This document shows, piece after piece, positions 19,877 to 30,114 of a stretch of DNA of 64,000 nt (within the stretch, counting starts at the first letter, position 1; each line of letters begins with the position of its first letter). This DNA is from Marinobacter halotolerans. GTDB lineage: Bacteria; Pseudomonadota; Gammaproteobacteria; Pseudomonadales; Oleiphilaceae. The notes beneath the pieces are model-generated. The model did no database searches and was not told the DNA's origin. It worked only from the letters and a program-made list of their open reading frames with translations. Position numbers and translations under genes: made by a program. Where the stretch lies: assembly GCF_008795985.1 (NCBI RefSeq), contig NZ_VMHP01000001.1:310001-374000 (forward strand). Reading direction: 5' to 3'.

Positions 19877-21448
19877 TCAGACCCCCGCCTGTGATGAGCC
19901 GGAAGAAATCCCGGCGCCGCTTTCCGTCCGAGCCAATACCCTGGGCAAGCTGTCAATTACATCATTGGGCAACAGCCCCATAAATCCTTTGGTTTCCGAT
20001 GCAACGTCGGCCGCTGCAAGATGCAACGCGGCCCCCAGCATTGCAGCCTGTTGCAGGTCACCACACTGCCCCATCAGGCTGCCAATCAGGCCGGAGAGCA
20101 CATCACCCATGCCACCTGTCGCCATCCCCGGATTGCTGCCACTGACAATGACCGGAAGCGCCTGTTCGCTGGCAATCACCGTGCCGGCGCCCTTGAGCAG
20201 CACCACGCCTCCGTAACGCTGCTGCATCCTGGTGGCCGCTGCCAGGCGATCTGACTCTACCTCCGAGACCTCACACCCCAGCATTCTGGCGGCTTCACCC
20301 GGGTGGGGAGTAAGCACATGGTCGTCGGATGGCCGGGCTGCTCGCCCCGCCATCAGATTCAGGGCATCCGCATCCAGAATCCGGGGTTTGCCGCTGGCAA
20401 TCACCTGCTGCAGCATTTGCTGCCCCCAGGCTCCCCGCCCAATGCCGGGACCGCAAACGATCACCGAAGCCGCTTCAATCAACGGCTGCAACTCGGAACC
20501 GTGAATAACGGCCTTTGCCATAATCGAGGGACACCTCGCCAGCGCCGCACCTACATACTCACCGCGAGTGGCCAGCGAAATCAGCCCGGCACCGGACCTA
20601 GCTGCGGCCTCCGCAGCCAGGATTCCAGCACCACCAAATCCTCGTTCGCCTGCTACCACCAGAACATGGCCAAAACGTCCCTTGTGAGCGTTGGCCGGCC
20701 GGCGAGGCAGCGTCGAGGCCATAGACGACCAGTCGACCCGTTTCGCCACCGGACGCTGGCCGCTCTCGGAGGCCCATTCGTCGGTATCCAGCGATTCAAA
20801 TACCAGGTGGCCGCAACACTCCGTCCCTGCCCCGGTAAAGAGCCCTAGCTTCAAGGCAATGAAGGTCACTGTTACCTCGGCCCGGACAGCTACGCCAGCC
20901 ACAGTACCCCGGGTTGAATCCAGCCCGGACGGTACGTCGATGGCCAATACCGGCGTCGTCGCCTGGTTGCAACGATCAATAATGCACGCGAAGGGTTCGC
21001 GGGGGGCACCAGTAGCCCCTGTGCCCAGCATCGCATCGACGATCAGATCCACACGGTCGAAGGGAAGTTTCGACAGATCCTGGTCGCCATCGCCCAGTGC
21101 CTGGACTTCAACTCCGTCAGCCTCGGCTTTCTGCCAGGCCTTGCGGGCATCGCCCTTGAGCTTCTCTACAGGCGCCACTGCGACGCAGTGAACATCAATG
21201 CCGTGGCGTTTGGCGTTTGCGGCAACCAGGTAACCGTCGCCACCATTATTGCCCGCACCACACAACACCAGAATCGAAGACGCGTCAGGCCAGATCCGCA
21301 CCAGCCGGCGGAACGCACTGGCGGCTGCAGCTTGCATCAGATCAAAACCATTAACGCCCTGTTGATCAATCACATAGCGATCGATCGCTCCAACCGCATC
21401 GGCGGAATACAGGTCTTCTGGTAGACTATGGTCGTTGATCAGGGGCAT
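19877..21448 (-). CDS. nnr: Bifunctional NAD(P)H-hydrate epimerase/dehydratase Nnr
   Basis: This 523-residue two-domain protein repairs damaged NAD(P)HX. The YjeF-N epimerase half (about residues 10-225) has LCGAGNNGGDGYLVA and the LGTGATG loop; the ribokinase-like C-terminal half (about 235-505) has AGERGFGGAGILAAEAA, LTPHPGEAARML and NPGMATGGMGDVLSG, which bind the nucleotide and carry the catalytic Asp. It is the first gene of the minus-strand superoperon, divergent from queG with a 154-bp promoter region. Confidence 0.96.
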   Translation of the reverse strand: MPLINDHSLPEDLYSADAVGAIDRYVIDQQGVNGFDLMQAAAASAFRRLVRIWPDASSILVLCGAGNNGGDGYLVAANAKRHGIDVHCVAVAPVEKLKGDARKAWQKAEADGVEVQALGDGDQDLSKLPFDRVDLIVDAMLGTGATGAPREPFACIIDRCNQATTPVLAIDVPSGLDSTRGTVAGVAVRAEVTVTFIALKLGLFTGAGTECCGHLVFESLDTDEWASESGQRPVAKRVDWSSMASTLPRRPANAHKGRFGHVLVVAGERGFGGAGILAAEAAARSGAGLISLATRGEYVGAALARCPSIMAKAVIHGSELQPLIEAASVIVCGPGIGRGAWGQQMLQQVIASGKPRILDADALNLMAGRAARPSDDHVLTPHPGEAARMLGCEVSEVESDRLAAATRMQQRYGGVVLLKGAGTVIASEQALPVIVSGSNPGMATGGMGDVLSGLIGSLMGQCGDLQQAAMLGAALHLAAADVASETKGFMGLLPNDVIDSLPRVLARTESGAGISSGSSQAGV

Positions 21449-21602
21449 GCAAAACCGCTCCCGCTAAAGAATCCGGATTAAGAAAATCAGCCAGCTGCCT
21501 GTAAAGCATAGCAAAATACCAAAAAAGGTCATAACTTAATCAATGTCTTTACATTAACTTTTCATATTCCTTTCCGGGGCACCCGTTTCCAGTGGAACTG
21601 CA

Positions 21603-22667
21603 ATGACCGAAACCACGGATCAAAATCTCACGCACCTGCCTGAAAAAATTCGCAATTGGGCGCGCGAGCTGGGTTTCAGCGATCTTGGTATCACCTATCC
21701 AGACACCGGCCCCCATGCTCAGCGCCTGCAGAAATGGCTGGACGATGGCTTTCACGGCGAGATGGGCTACATGGCCCATCATGGTGACAAACGCTACAAC
21801 CCCCGATCACTGGTGGAAGGAACCCACCGTGTCATTTCGGTACGGCTGGATTACCTGCCGGCGCCGGACAGCCCGGCGCGAGTGCTTACTAACCCCGAAA
21901 AAGCCTATGTGACGCGATATGCGGTAGGTAGGGATTACCACAAACTGATGCGCAAGCGTCTGGCGACCCTGGCAAAAAGGATCGATGAAGCTGTCTCCGG
22001 GTACGAATACCGAGCCTTTGTGGACAGCGCTCCGGTGCTGGAACGGGCCCTGGCTCAGAGGGCCGGACTGGGATGGATCGGCAAGAACAATATGGTCATT
22101 CACCCCAAAGCCGGGTCGTTTTTCTTTCTGGGGGAGATTTTCACCAGTGCACCACTGCCGGTTGACGAACCCTTTGAAAAAGAACACTGCGGTTCCTGCT
22201 CTGCCTGCCTGGAGGTTTGCCCGACAGACGCCTTCGAAGGCCCCCACAGACTCGACGCCCGGAAGTGCATCAGCTACCTGACCATTGAACTGTCGGGGAG
22301 TATTCCGGTGGAGCTTCGGTCAAAGATGGGCAACCGGGTGTTCGGCTGTGACGACTGCCAGTTGGTGTGCCCCTGGAACAAGTTCAGCAAAGCCACCGCT
22401 GAAACCGACTTCCAGCCACGCCATGGCCTGGACAATTCCGAACTGGCCACCCTCTTTCTGTGGACAGCAGAAGAATTCCTCAAACGTACGGAAGGTTCCG
22501 CTATCCGCCGAACCGGATACGAAGGCTGGCTTCGCAACCTGGCGGTGGGCCTGGGCAATGCCCCCTCAACCATTCCGGTGATCGAGGCGCTCAAGCAACG
22601 GGCAGACCACCCATCGGAACTGGTGCGGGAACACGTCCGATGGGCGCTGGAAAGGCACGGCCTATAA
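21603..22667 (+). CDS. queG: Epoxyqueuosine reductase QueG
   Basis: QueG is a cobalamin-dependent iron-sulfur enzyme that performs the last step of queuosine synthesis in tRNA. The 354-residue protein has two ferredoxin-like cysteine sets: [13 protein letters not shown] (near residues 196-208) and [11 protein letters not shown] (near 249-259), plus the upstream [16 protein letters not shown] segment that helps hold cobalamin. It is divergent from nnr and its last six bases overlap the 3' end of orn, which runs the other way. Confidence 0.96.
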   Translation: MTETTDQNLTHLPEKIRNWARELGFSDLGITYPDTGPHAQRLQKWLDDGFHGEMGYMAHHGDKRYNPRSLVEGTHRVISVRLDYLPAPDSPARVLTNPEKAYVTRYAVGRDYHKLMRKRLATLAKRIDEAVSGYEYRAFVDSAPVLERALAQRAGLGWIGKNNMVIHPKAGSFFFLGEIFTSAPLPVDEPFEKEHCGSCSACLEVCPTDAFEGPHRLDARKCISYLTIELSGSIPVELRSKMGNRVFGCDDCQLVCPWNKFSKATAETDFQPRHGLDNSELATLFLWTAEEFLKRTEGSAIRRTGYEGWLRNLAVGLGNAPSTIPVIEALKQRADHPSELVREHVRWALERHGL

Positions 22668-23204
22668 CCTGAAGAAATGCTCGCGATAGTGGCGCAGTTC
22701 ATTGATGGAATCGCGGATGTCATCAAGCGCCAGATGAGTGCCCTTTTTCTTGACCCCGTCCAGCACTTCCGGCCGCCAGCGACGCGCCAGCTCTTTAATG
22801 GTGCTCACATCCAGATTGCGATAGTGAAAAAACGCCTCTAATTCAGGCATATACTTCACAAGAAACCGGCGATCCTGGCCGATGCTGTTGCCACACAGCG
22901 GTGACTGACGCGGTTCAAGGTAACGCTGCAGAAACTCAATCGTTTGCTGCTCGGCATCAATCTCACTGACCCGACTATCCCGAACCCGCTGAGTCAGCCC
23001 GCTCTCGCCATGGGTACGGGTGCACCATTCATCCATGCTATTGAGCAGGCTGTCAGACTGATGCACCGCAATCACGGGCCCCTCTTCAATCGTGTTCAAC
23101 TCCGAATCGGTAATAATGGTCGCTATCTCGATGATTCGCTCTTTTTCCGGGTCCAGCCCGGTCATTTCGAGGTCAATCCACACCAGGTAATTCGCTTCAG
23201 GCAT
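22662..23204 (-). CDS. orn: Oligoribonuclease Orn
   Basis: Orn degrades two-base RNAs, including pGpG from cyclic di-GMP breakdown, and is essential in many gammaproteobacteria. The 180-residue DEDDh exonuclease has [20 protein letters not shown] (first Asp/Glu pair), [11 protein letters not shown] (second Asp) and the final [18 protein letters not shown] with catalytic His and Asp. Given the three c-di-GMP-type proteins in this window, it would complete removal of that signal. It is divergent from rsgA. Confidence 0.98.
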   Translation of the reverse strand: MPEANYLVWIDLEMTGLDPEKERIIEIATIITDSELNTIEEGPVIAVHQSDSLLNSMDEWCTRTHGESGLTQRVRDSRVSEIDAEQQTIEFLQRYLEPRQSPLCGNSIGQDRRFLVKYMPELEAFFHYRNLDVSTIKELARRWRPEVLDGVKKKGTHLALDDIRDSINELRHYREHFFRL

Positions 23205-23315
23205 TCAAATTTCTCCACTGTCTGACTTCTGGCAAAAGGCAAATTCTACTCATTGTGAACGAATCACGTATGATGTGACACCATCACCATGCCCCACCAA
23301 ATTAGCACAGGATTT

Positions 23316-24368
23316 ATGGCCAAACGTCGACTTAACAAACAGCAGCAGTGGCGCATTTCCAAAGTCCAGCAGGAACGGACGGCCCGGGCTGCCCGTAAAG
23401 AGAAAGCCATCGACGAACAGATCGAAGCCGGCGACCTGGGCCCCGAACAGGAAGGTCTGATCATCGCCCACTATGGTCAGCAACTGGACATCGAAGCCCT
23501 GGAAGGTGAAGACGCCGGCAAGGTCCTGCGCTGTTTTGTCCGCGCCAACATCGACAGCCTGGTGACCGGTGACCGCGTGATCTGGCGTATGAGCGGCAAC
23601 GACACCGGCGTGATCGTCGCCCGCTGCGACCGGCAGAGCCTTCTCCAGCGTCCGGACAACTTCGGCGCCCTGAAACCGGTTGCCGCCAATATCGACCACA
23701 TTATCCTGGTCATTGCCCCCGAACCCGAACCCCACGACAACCTGATTGACCGCTATCTGGTCGCCGCAGAGATTACCGGTATTCCCGCGATCCTGCTGCT
23801 GAATAAATCCGACCTTCTAAACGACCGGAACCGGGAATCAATCAGCGCCCTGCTGGACCGATACCGGGCGCTGGGCTACCGGGTAGAACAGACATCCGCC
23901 CAGAATGGCGGCGACAAGGCAGTAGGCGTGGAAAACCTGATCAAGGACCAGACCAGCGTTTTTGTGGGGCAATCAGGGGTCGGCAAGTCATCCATCATCC
24001 AGACACTGCTGCCGGATGAAGCCATCCGGGTTGGTGCGGTGTCTGAGAGCACCGGCAAGGGCGTGCACACCACGACCACCGCAAAACTGTTTCACCTGGA
24101 CTGTGGCGGGGACCTGATCGACTCCCCGGGCATCAGGGAATTCGGCCTGTGGCATATGTCGCCTTCTGAAATCGAATTCGGCTTCCGCGAAATCCGCGAC
24201 CTGATCGGCCACTGCAAGTTCCGCAACTGCAGTCATCTGGGCGACCCCGGCTGCGCCATACAGGCCGCCGCTGACGACGGTCGAATCAGCCAGGCCCGCC
24301 TGAAGAGCTTTCATCGGATCCTTCAGGATATGGCGGAGCAGCAGGCGCGGGGCCTGAAGGTTGACTAA
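23316..24368 (+). CDS. rsgA: Ribosome small subunit-dependent GTPase RsgA
   Basis: RsgA is a circularly permuted GTPase that checks late 30S assembly. I start at ATG 23316 (350 residues, MAKRRLNKQQQWRI), the conserved basic head; an in-frame ATG at 23289 adds nine unlikely residues. The protein shows an OB-fold, G4 LLNKSDLL before G1 GQSGVGKSSII, then DSPGIREFGLW, and a zinc finger CKFRNCSHLGDPGC near the end. It is convergent with motB, 17 bp apart. Confidence 0.97.
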   Translation: MAKRRLNKQQQWRISKVQQERTARAARKEKAIDEQIEAGDLGPEQEGLIIAHYGQQLDIEALEGEDAGKVLRCFVRANIDSLVTGDRVIWRMSGNDTGVIVARCDRQSLLQRPDNFGALKPVAANIDHIILVIAPEPEPHDNLIDRYLVAAEITGIPAILLLNKSDLLNDRNRESISALLDRYRALGYRVEQTSAQNGGDKAVGVENLIKDQTSVFVGQSGVGKSSIIQTLLPDEAIRVGAVSESTGKGVHTTTTAKLFHLDCGGDLIDSPGIREFGLWHMSPSEIEFGFREIRDLIGHCKFRNCSHLGDPGCAIQAAADDGRISQARLKSFHRILQDMAEQQARGLKVD

Positions 24369-24385
24369 TCTGCCGCTGGCTCCGC

Positions 24386-25348
24386 TTACCAGTTAAGTTC
24401 GCCTTCAGCCGGAGCCGGTGCCTGCTGCTGAGACCAGTTGCCTTGCTGCAACGAGTCCATGGCTTCCTGCTGCTCCTGTTCCGATGGCGCGGTGAGATCG
24501 ATCAAAGGCTCATCTGACTGCCCTGCACTGCTCTGTATGCCGTCAGCCGCTTTCTTGTTCAGTACAATAATAGAAATGCGCCGATTCACCGGCGCCTGCG
24601 GGTCTTCTTTATTGAACAGAACCGAATCACTGAGCCCCACCACCCGGGCTATCTGATTGCCGCCCACGCCGCCAGCAACCAGCGCCCGGCGTGCCGTATT
24701 GGCGCGATCTGCGGACAACTCCCAGTTGGTATAACCGGGCCGCCCGCTGAAGGGGGTGGAATCCGTGTGGCCGGTGAGGCTGAGCTTGTTGTCCACGGTG
24801 GACAGGGTTTTGGCCAGTTCAAAAAGAATGTCCTGTGAATAGTATTTGAGCTCCGCCCGACCACTGTCGAACATGGGGCGCTTCGAGCGGTCAACAATCT
24901 GAATGCGAAGCCCCTCACTGGTGATATCAATCAGCAGCTGGTCCTTGAACTCCTGAAGGGTCTCACTTTCTTCGATGCGGTCTTTCAGATCCTGGAACAG
25001 CTGCTTCATCTTCTGCTGCTCCAGGGTCTGGGCCATTTCCTCCACCACCTGATCTTCAATCTGAATATCGGCATCGGCCACGTCTTCACTGGATTCGCTG
25101 ACCACGGACGCACTGCCCTCCAGATCCACCGGATTTGGCGAGCCGCCCTCGGTGAAGCCGACGGGATCCTTGAAATACCCCTCAACCGCGCGAAGCTGCT
25201 CAGGTGAAGCGGTTGCCGTCAGCCAGAGCACCAGAAAAAATGCCATCATGGCCGTGGCAAAGTCAGCGAACGCCACTTTCCAGGAACCACCGTGATGACC
25301 GCCTGCCACCACCTTTTTGCGCTTGATAATTATCGGCCGATCTTCCAA
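24386..25348 (-). CDS. motB: Flagellar stator protein MotB
   Basis: MotB anchors the proton-driven stator to peptidoglycan. The 320-residue protein has one membrane helix with the proton-carrying aspartate at Asp29 (VAFADFATAMMAFFLVLW), a plug/linker region rich in acidic residues (about 70-140), and an OmpA-like domain (about 150-265) with LTGHTDSTPFSG and NWELSADRANTARR. A Gln/Pro-rich tail ends the protein. It follows motA by 34 bp. The sequence resembles the MotAB/MotC type of E. coli rather than sodium-driven PomB. Confidence 0.96.
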   Translation of the reverse strand: MEDRPIIIKRKKVVAGGHHGGSWKVAFADFATAMMAFFLVLWLTATASPEQLRAVEGYFKDPVGFTEGGSPNPVDLEGSASVVSESSEDVADADIQIEDQVVEEMAQTLEQQKMKQLFQDLKDRIEESETLQEFKDQLLIDITSEGLRIQIVDRSKRPMFDSGRAELKYYSQDILFELAKTLSTVDNKLSLTGHTDSTPFSGRPGYTNWELSADRANTARRALVAGGVGGNQIARVVGLSDSVLFNKEDPQAPVNRRISIIVLNKKAADGIQSSAGQSDEPLIDLTAPSEQEQQEAMDSLQQGNWSQQQAPAPAEGELNW

Positions 25349-25382
25349 AGCACTACTCCAGGCTGATTAGCCAGTGTTCCGG

Positions 25383-26234
25383 TTATTTTGATCTGACGTG
25401 ATCGTTCAATTCCTGAAATCCGGGACGCTTGTCCGACGGCAGGGACTTGCGGCCGAATTCGATCGCCATCTGCGGCGCCTGGCCGGACACTGTGGCCACA
25501 ATCGCGGACTTCACACACTCGTAGGCTTTGATCTCGTATTTGGCGGTGTGCTCCATGGAGATCGACAGGGGACCGACAAAGCCATAGCCCATCCAGATAC
25601 CCAGGAAGGTCCCCACCAGCGCGGCGGCCACGCTCAGACCGATCTTTTCCGGCCCTTCGGTGAGAAAGTTCATGGTGATCACGATGCCAAGAACGGCGGC
25701 CACGATGCCCAGCCCCGGCAGGGCATCGGCAATCTTGTTCAAGGCATGAGCAGGCTCTTCCACCTCGTGATGCCGGCTATCGATCTCGTTTTCCATCATG
25801 CCTTCCAGCTCATGGGTCGCCATGTTGCCGGCACTGATGATGCGCAGATAGTCGGTAATGAAGGACAGCAGGTATTTGGACTTCATGATAGCCGGATACC
25901 GACTGAATATCTGGCTGGACTCGGGATTATCAATATCCTCTTCAATGGCCATGACACCCTGCTTTCGGGATTTGTCGAACACCTCATACAGCAGGCTAAG
26001 CAGATCCATGTAGAAGGACTTGTTGTAGGGCGAGCCCGTCAGCTGCGTGACAATGGCTTTGCCTACCTCTTTGATGGTATGCGGAGAGTTGGCAATAACG
26101 AATGAACCCACGGCGGCTCCGCCGATGATCAGAACTTCCGTTGGCTGCCAGAGAACCGCAAGGTTACCCCCATGCAGGACATATCCGCCAAGAACACACC
26201 CTGTAACAATAACTGCGCCGATAATGAATAGCAT
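25383..26234 (-). CDS. motA: Flagellar stator protein MotA
   Basis: MotA forms the pentamer of the proton-driven stator around the MotB dimer. The 283-residue protein has four membrane segments (about 3-23, 30-50, 168-188 and 200-220) and a large cytoplasmic loop with charged residues that meet FliG. LPGLGIVAAVLGIVITM and VGTFLGIWMGYGFVGP are family-typical. Its promoter must lie in the 165-bp gap shared with psd; I do not see a convincing flagellar sigma-28 site there. Confidence 0.96.
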   Translation of the reverse strand: MLFIIGAVIVTGCVLGGYVLHGGNLAVLWQPTEVLIIGGAAVGSFVIANSPHTIKEVGKAIVTQLTGSPYNKSFYMDLLSLLYEVFDKSRKQGVMAIEEDIDNPESSQIFSRYPAIMKSKYLLSFITDYLRIISAGNMATHELEGMMENEIDSRHHEVEEPAHALNKIADALPGLGIVAAVLGIVITMNFLTEGPEKIGLSVAAALVGTFLGIWMGYGFVGPLSISMEHTAKYEIKAYECVKSAIVATVSGQAPQMAIEFGRKSLPSDKRPGFQELNDHVRSK

Positions 26235-26399
26235 GGTAAGTAAACGTACCTTCTGTGATTATTATGTGCAGCGGCCCGTCGCGGCAGCTCCGTTTGATAA
26301 TAGCAAGCCCGGCCATGAACCGCGAAAACGAAACTGCTTATACCCCCGCCACGGCATTTGTTAAACTCCGCTGCCCGATTGTACAAAGGATTCGCGTTC

Positions 26400-27278
26400 A
26401 TGCTCGATAAGCTTTTTGTAAAGAGTCAATACGTCACGCCCCAGCTTGCGGTTTCGCGCCTGGCCGGGCGACTCGCTGACATGGACAGCACGCCTGCGAT
26501 CAAGAACCGGGTGGTGCGCTGGTTTATCAAGCGTTATGGCGTTGACATGAGCGAAGCCCTGGAACCGGATCCAACAGCCTATCCCAGTTTCAATGCCTTC
26601 TTCACCCGGGCCCTAAAACCGGGGCTACGTCCCATTGATGAACGACCCTCAGCACTGGCCTGCCCTGTCGATGGGGCCATCAGCCAACTGGGCACCATCA
26701 CCGATGACCGGATTTTCCAGGCCAAAGGCCAGTCCTTCAGTCTGAACGAACTGCTGGGCGGTGATAAGGAGCGAGCCAGGGAATTCGAAGACGGCGAGTT
26801 CGCAACCATCTACCTCTCGCCAAAGGATTACCACCGGATTCACATGCCCGTGGCCGGCACGCTTCGGGAAATGACCTATGTGCCGGGCAAGCTCTTTTCC
26901 GTCAACCCGACAACGGCCGCCCAGGTGCCGAACCTGTTCGCCCGCAACGAACGAGTCGCCTGCATTTTCGATACTGACGCCGGACCGATGGCCATGGTGC
27001 TGGTGGGCGCAATGATTGTCGGCAGCATGGAGACCACCTGGGCCGGCGTAGTTGCGCCGGGCGGCGGGGAGGTAAGCACCAGCTCCTATCGGCAACTCGC
27101 CAACCCCATCAGGTTTGAAAAAGGCGAGGAAATGGGCCGCTTCCGGCTGGGATCAACTGTGGTGATCGTCCTGCCCAAGGGCAAGGTGTCCTGGGAAAGT
27201 AACCAGAAAGCGGAAAAAGAAGTGCGACTGGGAGAAGCTCTCGGCATCCTTTCCGAAATGAGCACGGCTCCGGAATAA
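26400..27278 (+). CDS. psd: Phosphatidylserine decarboxylase Psd
   Basis: Psd makes phosphatidylethanolamine at the inner membrane. I use ATG 26400 (292 residues, MLDKLFVKSQ). The proenzyme self-cleaves at the LGST motif at residues 250-253, where Ser252 becomes the pyruvoyl group; the catalytic DYHRIHMPVAG histidine segment is present. The length equals that of the Pseudomonas and E. coli proteins closely. It is divergent from motA and convergent with epmA, 35 bp apart. Confidence 0.97.
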   Translation: MLDKLFVKSQYVTPQLAVSRLAGRLADMDSTPAIKNRVVRWFIKRYGVDMSEALEPDPTAYPSFNAFFTRALKPGLRPIDERPSALACPVDGAISQLGTITDDRIFQAKGQSFSLNELLGGDKERAREFEDGEFATIYLSPKDYHRIHMPVAGTLREMTYVPGKLFSVNPTTAAQVPNLFARNERVACIFDTDAGPMAMVLVGAMIVGSMETTWAGVVAPGGGEVSTSSYRQLANPIRFEKGEEMGRFRLGSTVVIVLPKGKVSWESNQKAEKEVRLGEALGILSEMSTAPE

Positions 27279-27313
27279 CAGGGATTCGAGATAACACCGG
27301 CGCGCTCCTTTCC

Positions 27314-28288
27314 TCAGGCGCGGTCGCTGGGAAAGGCCAGCACCTCGGCAATGTCGGTCACGCCCAGCTTCAGCATCAGCAGCCGGTCCAGCCCCAGGGC
27401 TACCCCGGCGCAATCAGGCACACCAGCGTGCATTGCCGCCAGCAAGGCCTCGTCAACCGGCATTTCCGGGCGCCCGGCCCTGCGGCGGGCCTGGTTATCC
27501 AGCTCGAAACGCGCCCGCTGCTCATCAGGGTCGGTCAGCTCCCAGTAGCCGTTACACAATTCCAGTCCGTTGACATAAAGCTCGAATCGATGCGCCTTGC
27601 GCACGCCATCCACCTCCGAAACACGGGCCAATGCAGCCTGGGATTCCGGGTATCCGGTAATGAAGACAGGGCCCAGTTCCGCAAGCGACGGCTCGACGCA
27701 GAAACTCATCAACAGATCCAGACACTCATCCCTGAGCATACCTGATAACTGATCCTGCCCCATCCACGCCTCACACCGGGCCCTGATCTTATGATCATCG
27801 GTCGCAAGCGGATCGACGCCGGCAAACCGCAGGAAAGCCTCACGGTAGTCCAGGGTGACGGGATCGGGGCATTGCAGCCAGCCGCAGACCAGTTCGGCCA
27901 CTTCTGTCATCAGATCGCTATCGTCGAAGCCCCGGCGATACCACTCAAGCAGCGAAAATTCGGGATTGTGGCGGGCCCCGCGTTCGCCGTCGCGAAACAC
28001 CCGGGCCACCTGGTAGATATCCCCTGCCCCAGCGGCAAGGAGACGTTTCATGGGGTATTCAGGAGAGGTTTGCAGCCAGTGGCAACGGGGCGACGGAGAA
28101 GCCGAGCCGGGATAGGCCGGCACGCTGTCGATATTCAGGTCGGTGACACTGCAACGCCCCAGAACGGGCGTTTCCACTTCCAGTACATTGCGGCGCGCAA
28201 AAAAGCCGCGCACCCAGGCCAGCTGCTGTGCGCGGCTTTCAAGAGCGGCCAACGAAGCGGTTGGCCGCCAGTTATTCCGGTCGGTCAT
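27314..28288 (-). CDS. epmA: EF-P beta-lysylation protein EpmA (lysyl-tRNA synthetase-like)
   Basis: EpmA attaches (R)-beta-lysine to Lys34 of EF-P. The 324-residue protein is a class II lysyl-tRNA synthetase catalytic core without the anticodon-binding domain: FFARRNVLEVETPVL at the start, QTSPEYPMKRLLAAG, RNPEF-like RHNPEFSLLEWYR (motif 2), and GVALGLDRLLML (motif 3). It lies 11 bp downstream of efp on the minus strand, so writer and substrate are in one operon. Confidence 0.96.
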   Translation of the reverse strand: MTDRNNWRPTASLAALESRAQQLAWVRGFFARRNVLEVETPVLGRCSVTDLNIDSVPAYPGSASPSPRCHWLQTSPEYPMKRLLAAGAGDIYQVARVFRDGERGARHNPEFSLLEWYRRGFDDSDLMTEVAELVCGWLQCPDPVTLDYREAFLRFAGVDPLATDDHKIRARCEAWMGQDQLSGMLRDECLDLLMSFCVEPSLAELGPVFITGYPESQAALARVSEVDGVRKAHRFELYVNGLELCNGYWELTDPDEQRARFELDNQARRRAGRPEMPVDEALLAAMHAGVPDCAGVALGLDRLLMLKLGVTDIAEVLAFPSDRA

Positions 28289-28299
28289 TGTCAGTGCGA

Positions 28300-28872
28300 T
28301 CAGTTCTTTACGCGGCTCACGTATTCACCGGAGCGGGTATCCACTTTCAGCACTTCACCGATGGTGATGAACAGTGGCACGTTGACCACCGCGCCGGTTG
28401 AGAGCGTGGCCGGCTTGGTGCCGCCCTGAGCCGTGTCGCCCTTCATGCCCGGGTCGGTATCCACCACTTCCAGCTCAACAAAGTTGGGCGGGGTCACCGT
28501 CAACGGGGCACCGTTATAAAGGGTGACGGTGTAGACATCCTGTTCCTTCAGCCATTTGAGCACATCGCTGACGGCCTTTTCGTCAGCAGGGTATTGCTCA
28601 AACGAGCCGTCGGTCTTCATGAAGTGCCAGAACTCTCCGTCTGTGTAGAGATACTCCATTTCCTGATCGATGACGTCAGCGGCCTCCAGGCTCTCCCCGG
28701 ACTTGAAGGTGCGTTCCCACTGGCGATTAGTGTTAAGGTTTCGCAGCTTGACGCGGTTAAAGGCCTGCCCTTTGCCGGGCTTAACGAATTCGTTGTCGAG
28801 AATGATACAGGGGTCGCCGTCCAGCAAAACTTTAAGACCGCTGCGGAATTCGTTGGTAGAATATGAAGCCAT
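28300..28872 (-). CDS. efp: Elongation factor P
   Basis: EF-P rescues ribosomes stalled at polyproline. The 190-residue protein has three beta domains; the modified loop reads [10 protein letters not shown] with Lys34 as the acceptor for beta-lysine, matching the EpmA/EpmB pathway and not the EarP-rhamnose type (Arg32) of P. aeruginosa. The end, [16 protein letters not shown], is canonical. It is divergent from epmB with only 45 bp between the two starts. Confidence 0.98.
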   Translation of the reverse strand: MASYSTNEFRSGLKVLLDGDPCIILDNEFVKPGKGQAFNRVKLRNLNTNRQWERTFKSGESLEAADVIDQEMEYLYTDGEFWHFMKTDGSFEQYPADEKAVSDVLKWLKEQDVYTVTLYNGAPLTVTPPNFVELEVVDTDPGMKGDTAQGGTKPATLSTGAVVNVPLFITIGEVLKVDTRSGEYVSRVKN

Positions 28873-28917
28873 GAAATTATCACCTGAAACGATGCAGTTA
28901 AGAATTCAAAGGTCGCT

Positions 28918-29979
28918 ATGATACAGCGAACCGCCGCGCTTATAGAAGCCCGCCTGGTTGATTCACCCGATGGCAACGGGCATGCAGACGACCAGAGCTG
29001 GCAAAAGCTGCTTTCCGGCTCGATCACTTCCCCCGATACCCTGCTGCGCCGGCTGGATCTGGACCCGGCGCAATGGCGCAAGGGTGCCGATCTGGGTCAT
29101 CAGCTCTTTGCCATTCGGGTTCCCGAACCCTACGCTGGAAGAATGGAGCCTGGCAATCCGCAGGATCCGCTGCTTCGCCAGGTGCTCCCCACGAACGAAG
29201 AAGGGCTGTCGTTGCCCGGCTACCTCACGGACCCCCTTGAGGAAGCTGATTCAATAGCCACCACCGGGTTGATCCGCAAGTACCAGAGCCGGGCGCTGCT
29301 GATGGTCACCGGACAATGCGCTATCAACTGCCGGTACTGCTTCCGCCGCCATTTTCCCTATGATGAGCACCGACTGACGCCGGAGGACCGTACCCGGATT
29401 CTGGAGTTTCTGGCCAGCGACCCGGATATCAACGAGGTGATTCTCAGCGGCGGAGACCCGCTGGTGGCAAGCGACCGGTTGTTGTCCTACTGGGCCAATT
29501 CCATCGCCGAGATTCCGCATATCCGCCGGCTCAGGATTCATACCCGCCTGCCCGTCGTCATACCCCAGCGAATTACGCCGACTCTGCTGGAAACGCTTTC
29601 CGCCAGCCGTCTACAGAGCGTAATGGTGTTGCACATCAACCATGCCAATGAGCTGGACGAACAGGTAAAGGCCGCCATGACCCGGCTGCGGGACGCTGGT
29701 GTAACCCTTCTGAACCAGTCAGTCATTCTGCGGGGGATCAACGACGACGCGGACACGCTTGCAGCCCTGAGCGAGCGACTGTTCGAATGCCACATATTGC
29801 CCTACTACCTGCATGCCTTCGACCCGGTGGCCGGTGCCCACCATTTCGCTGTCAGCGACCCGCAGGCACGTGATATCGTGAAACAACTCATGGCGAAACT
29901 TCCCGGTTTTCTGGTGCCCCGCCTGGTACGGGAAGTACCCGATCGACCCGGCAAGACACCTATAGACCTTTTTGCGTGA
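28918..29979 (+). CDS. epmB: EF-P lysine 2,3-aminomutase EpmB
   Basis: EpmB converts (S)-alpha-lysine to (R)-beta-lysine for EF-P modification. The 353-residue radical SAM protein has its cluster cysteines at 134, 138 and 141 (CAINCRYC), followed by FRRHFPYDE, ILSGGDPLVASD and QSVILRGINDD, typical of lysine aminomutase relatives. The C-terminus is short compared with clostridial enzymes. Together with efp and epmA next door it completes the modification set. Confidence 0.96.
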   Translation: MIQRTAALIEARLVDSPDGNGHADDQSWQKLLSGSITSPDTLLRRLDLDPAQWRKGADLGHQLFAIRVPEPYAGRMEPGNPQDPLLRQVLPTNEEGLSLPGYLTDPLEEADSIATTGLIRKYQSRALLMVTGQCAINCRYCFRRHFPYDEHRLTPEDRTRILEFLASDPDINEVILSGGDPLVASDRLLSYWANSIAEIPHIRRLRIHTRLPVVIPQRITPTLLETLSASRLQSVMVLHINHANELDEQVKAAMTRLRDAGVTLLNQSVILRGINDDADTLAALSERLFECHILPYYLHAFDPVAGAHHFAVSDPQARDIVKQLMAKLPGFLVPRLVREVPDRPGKTPIDLFA

Positions 29980-30114
29980 CGCACTTGGCAACCTTTTGAT
30001 AAGCATCAGGTGTTAAATATTGTCAACTTGTTGACTGCTCGCTTTTTGCCGTGCGTTTGCTATTTTAAGGTGTTAAAACCTATAACGAGAAAAACACAGC
30101 GTTGGCGTGATTAG

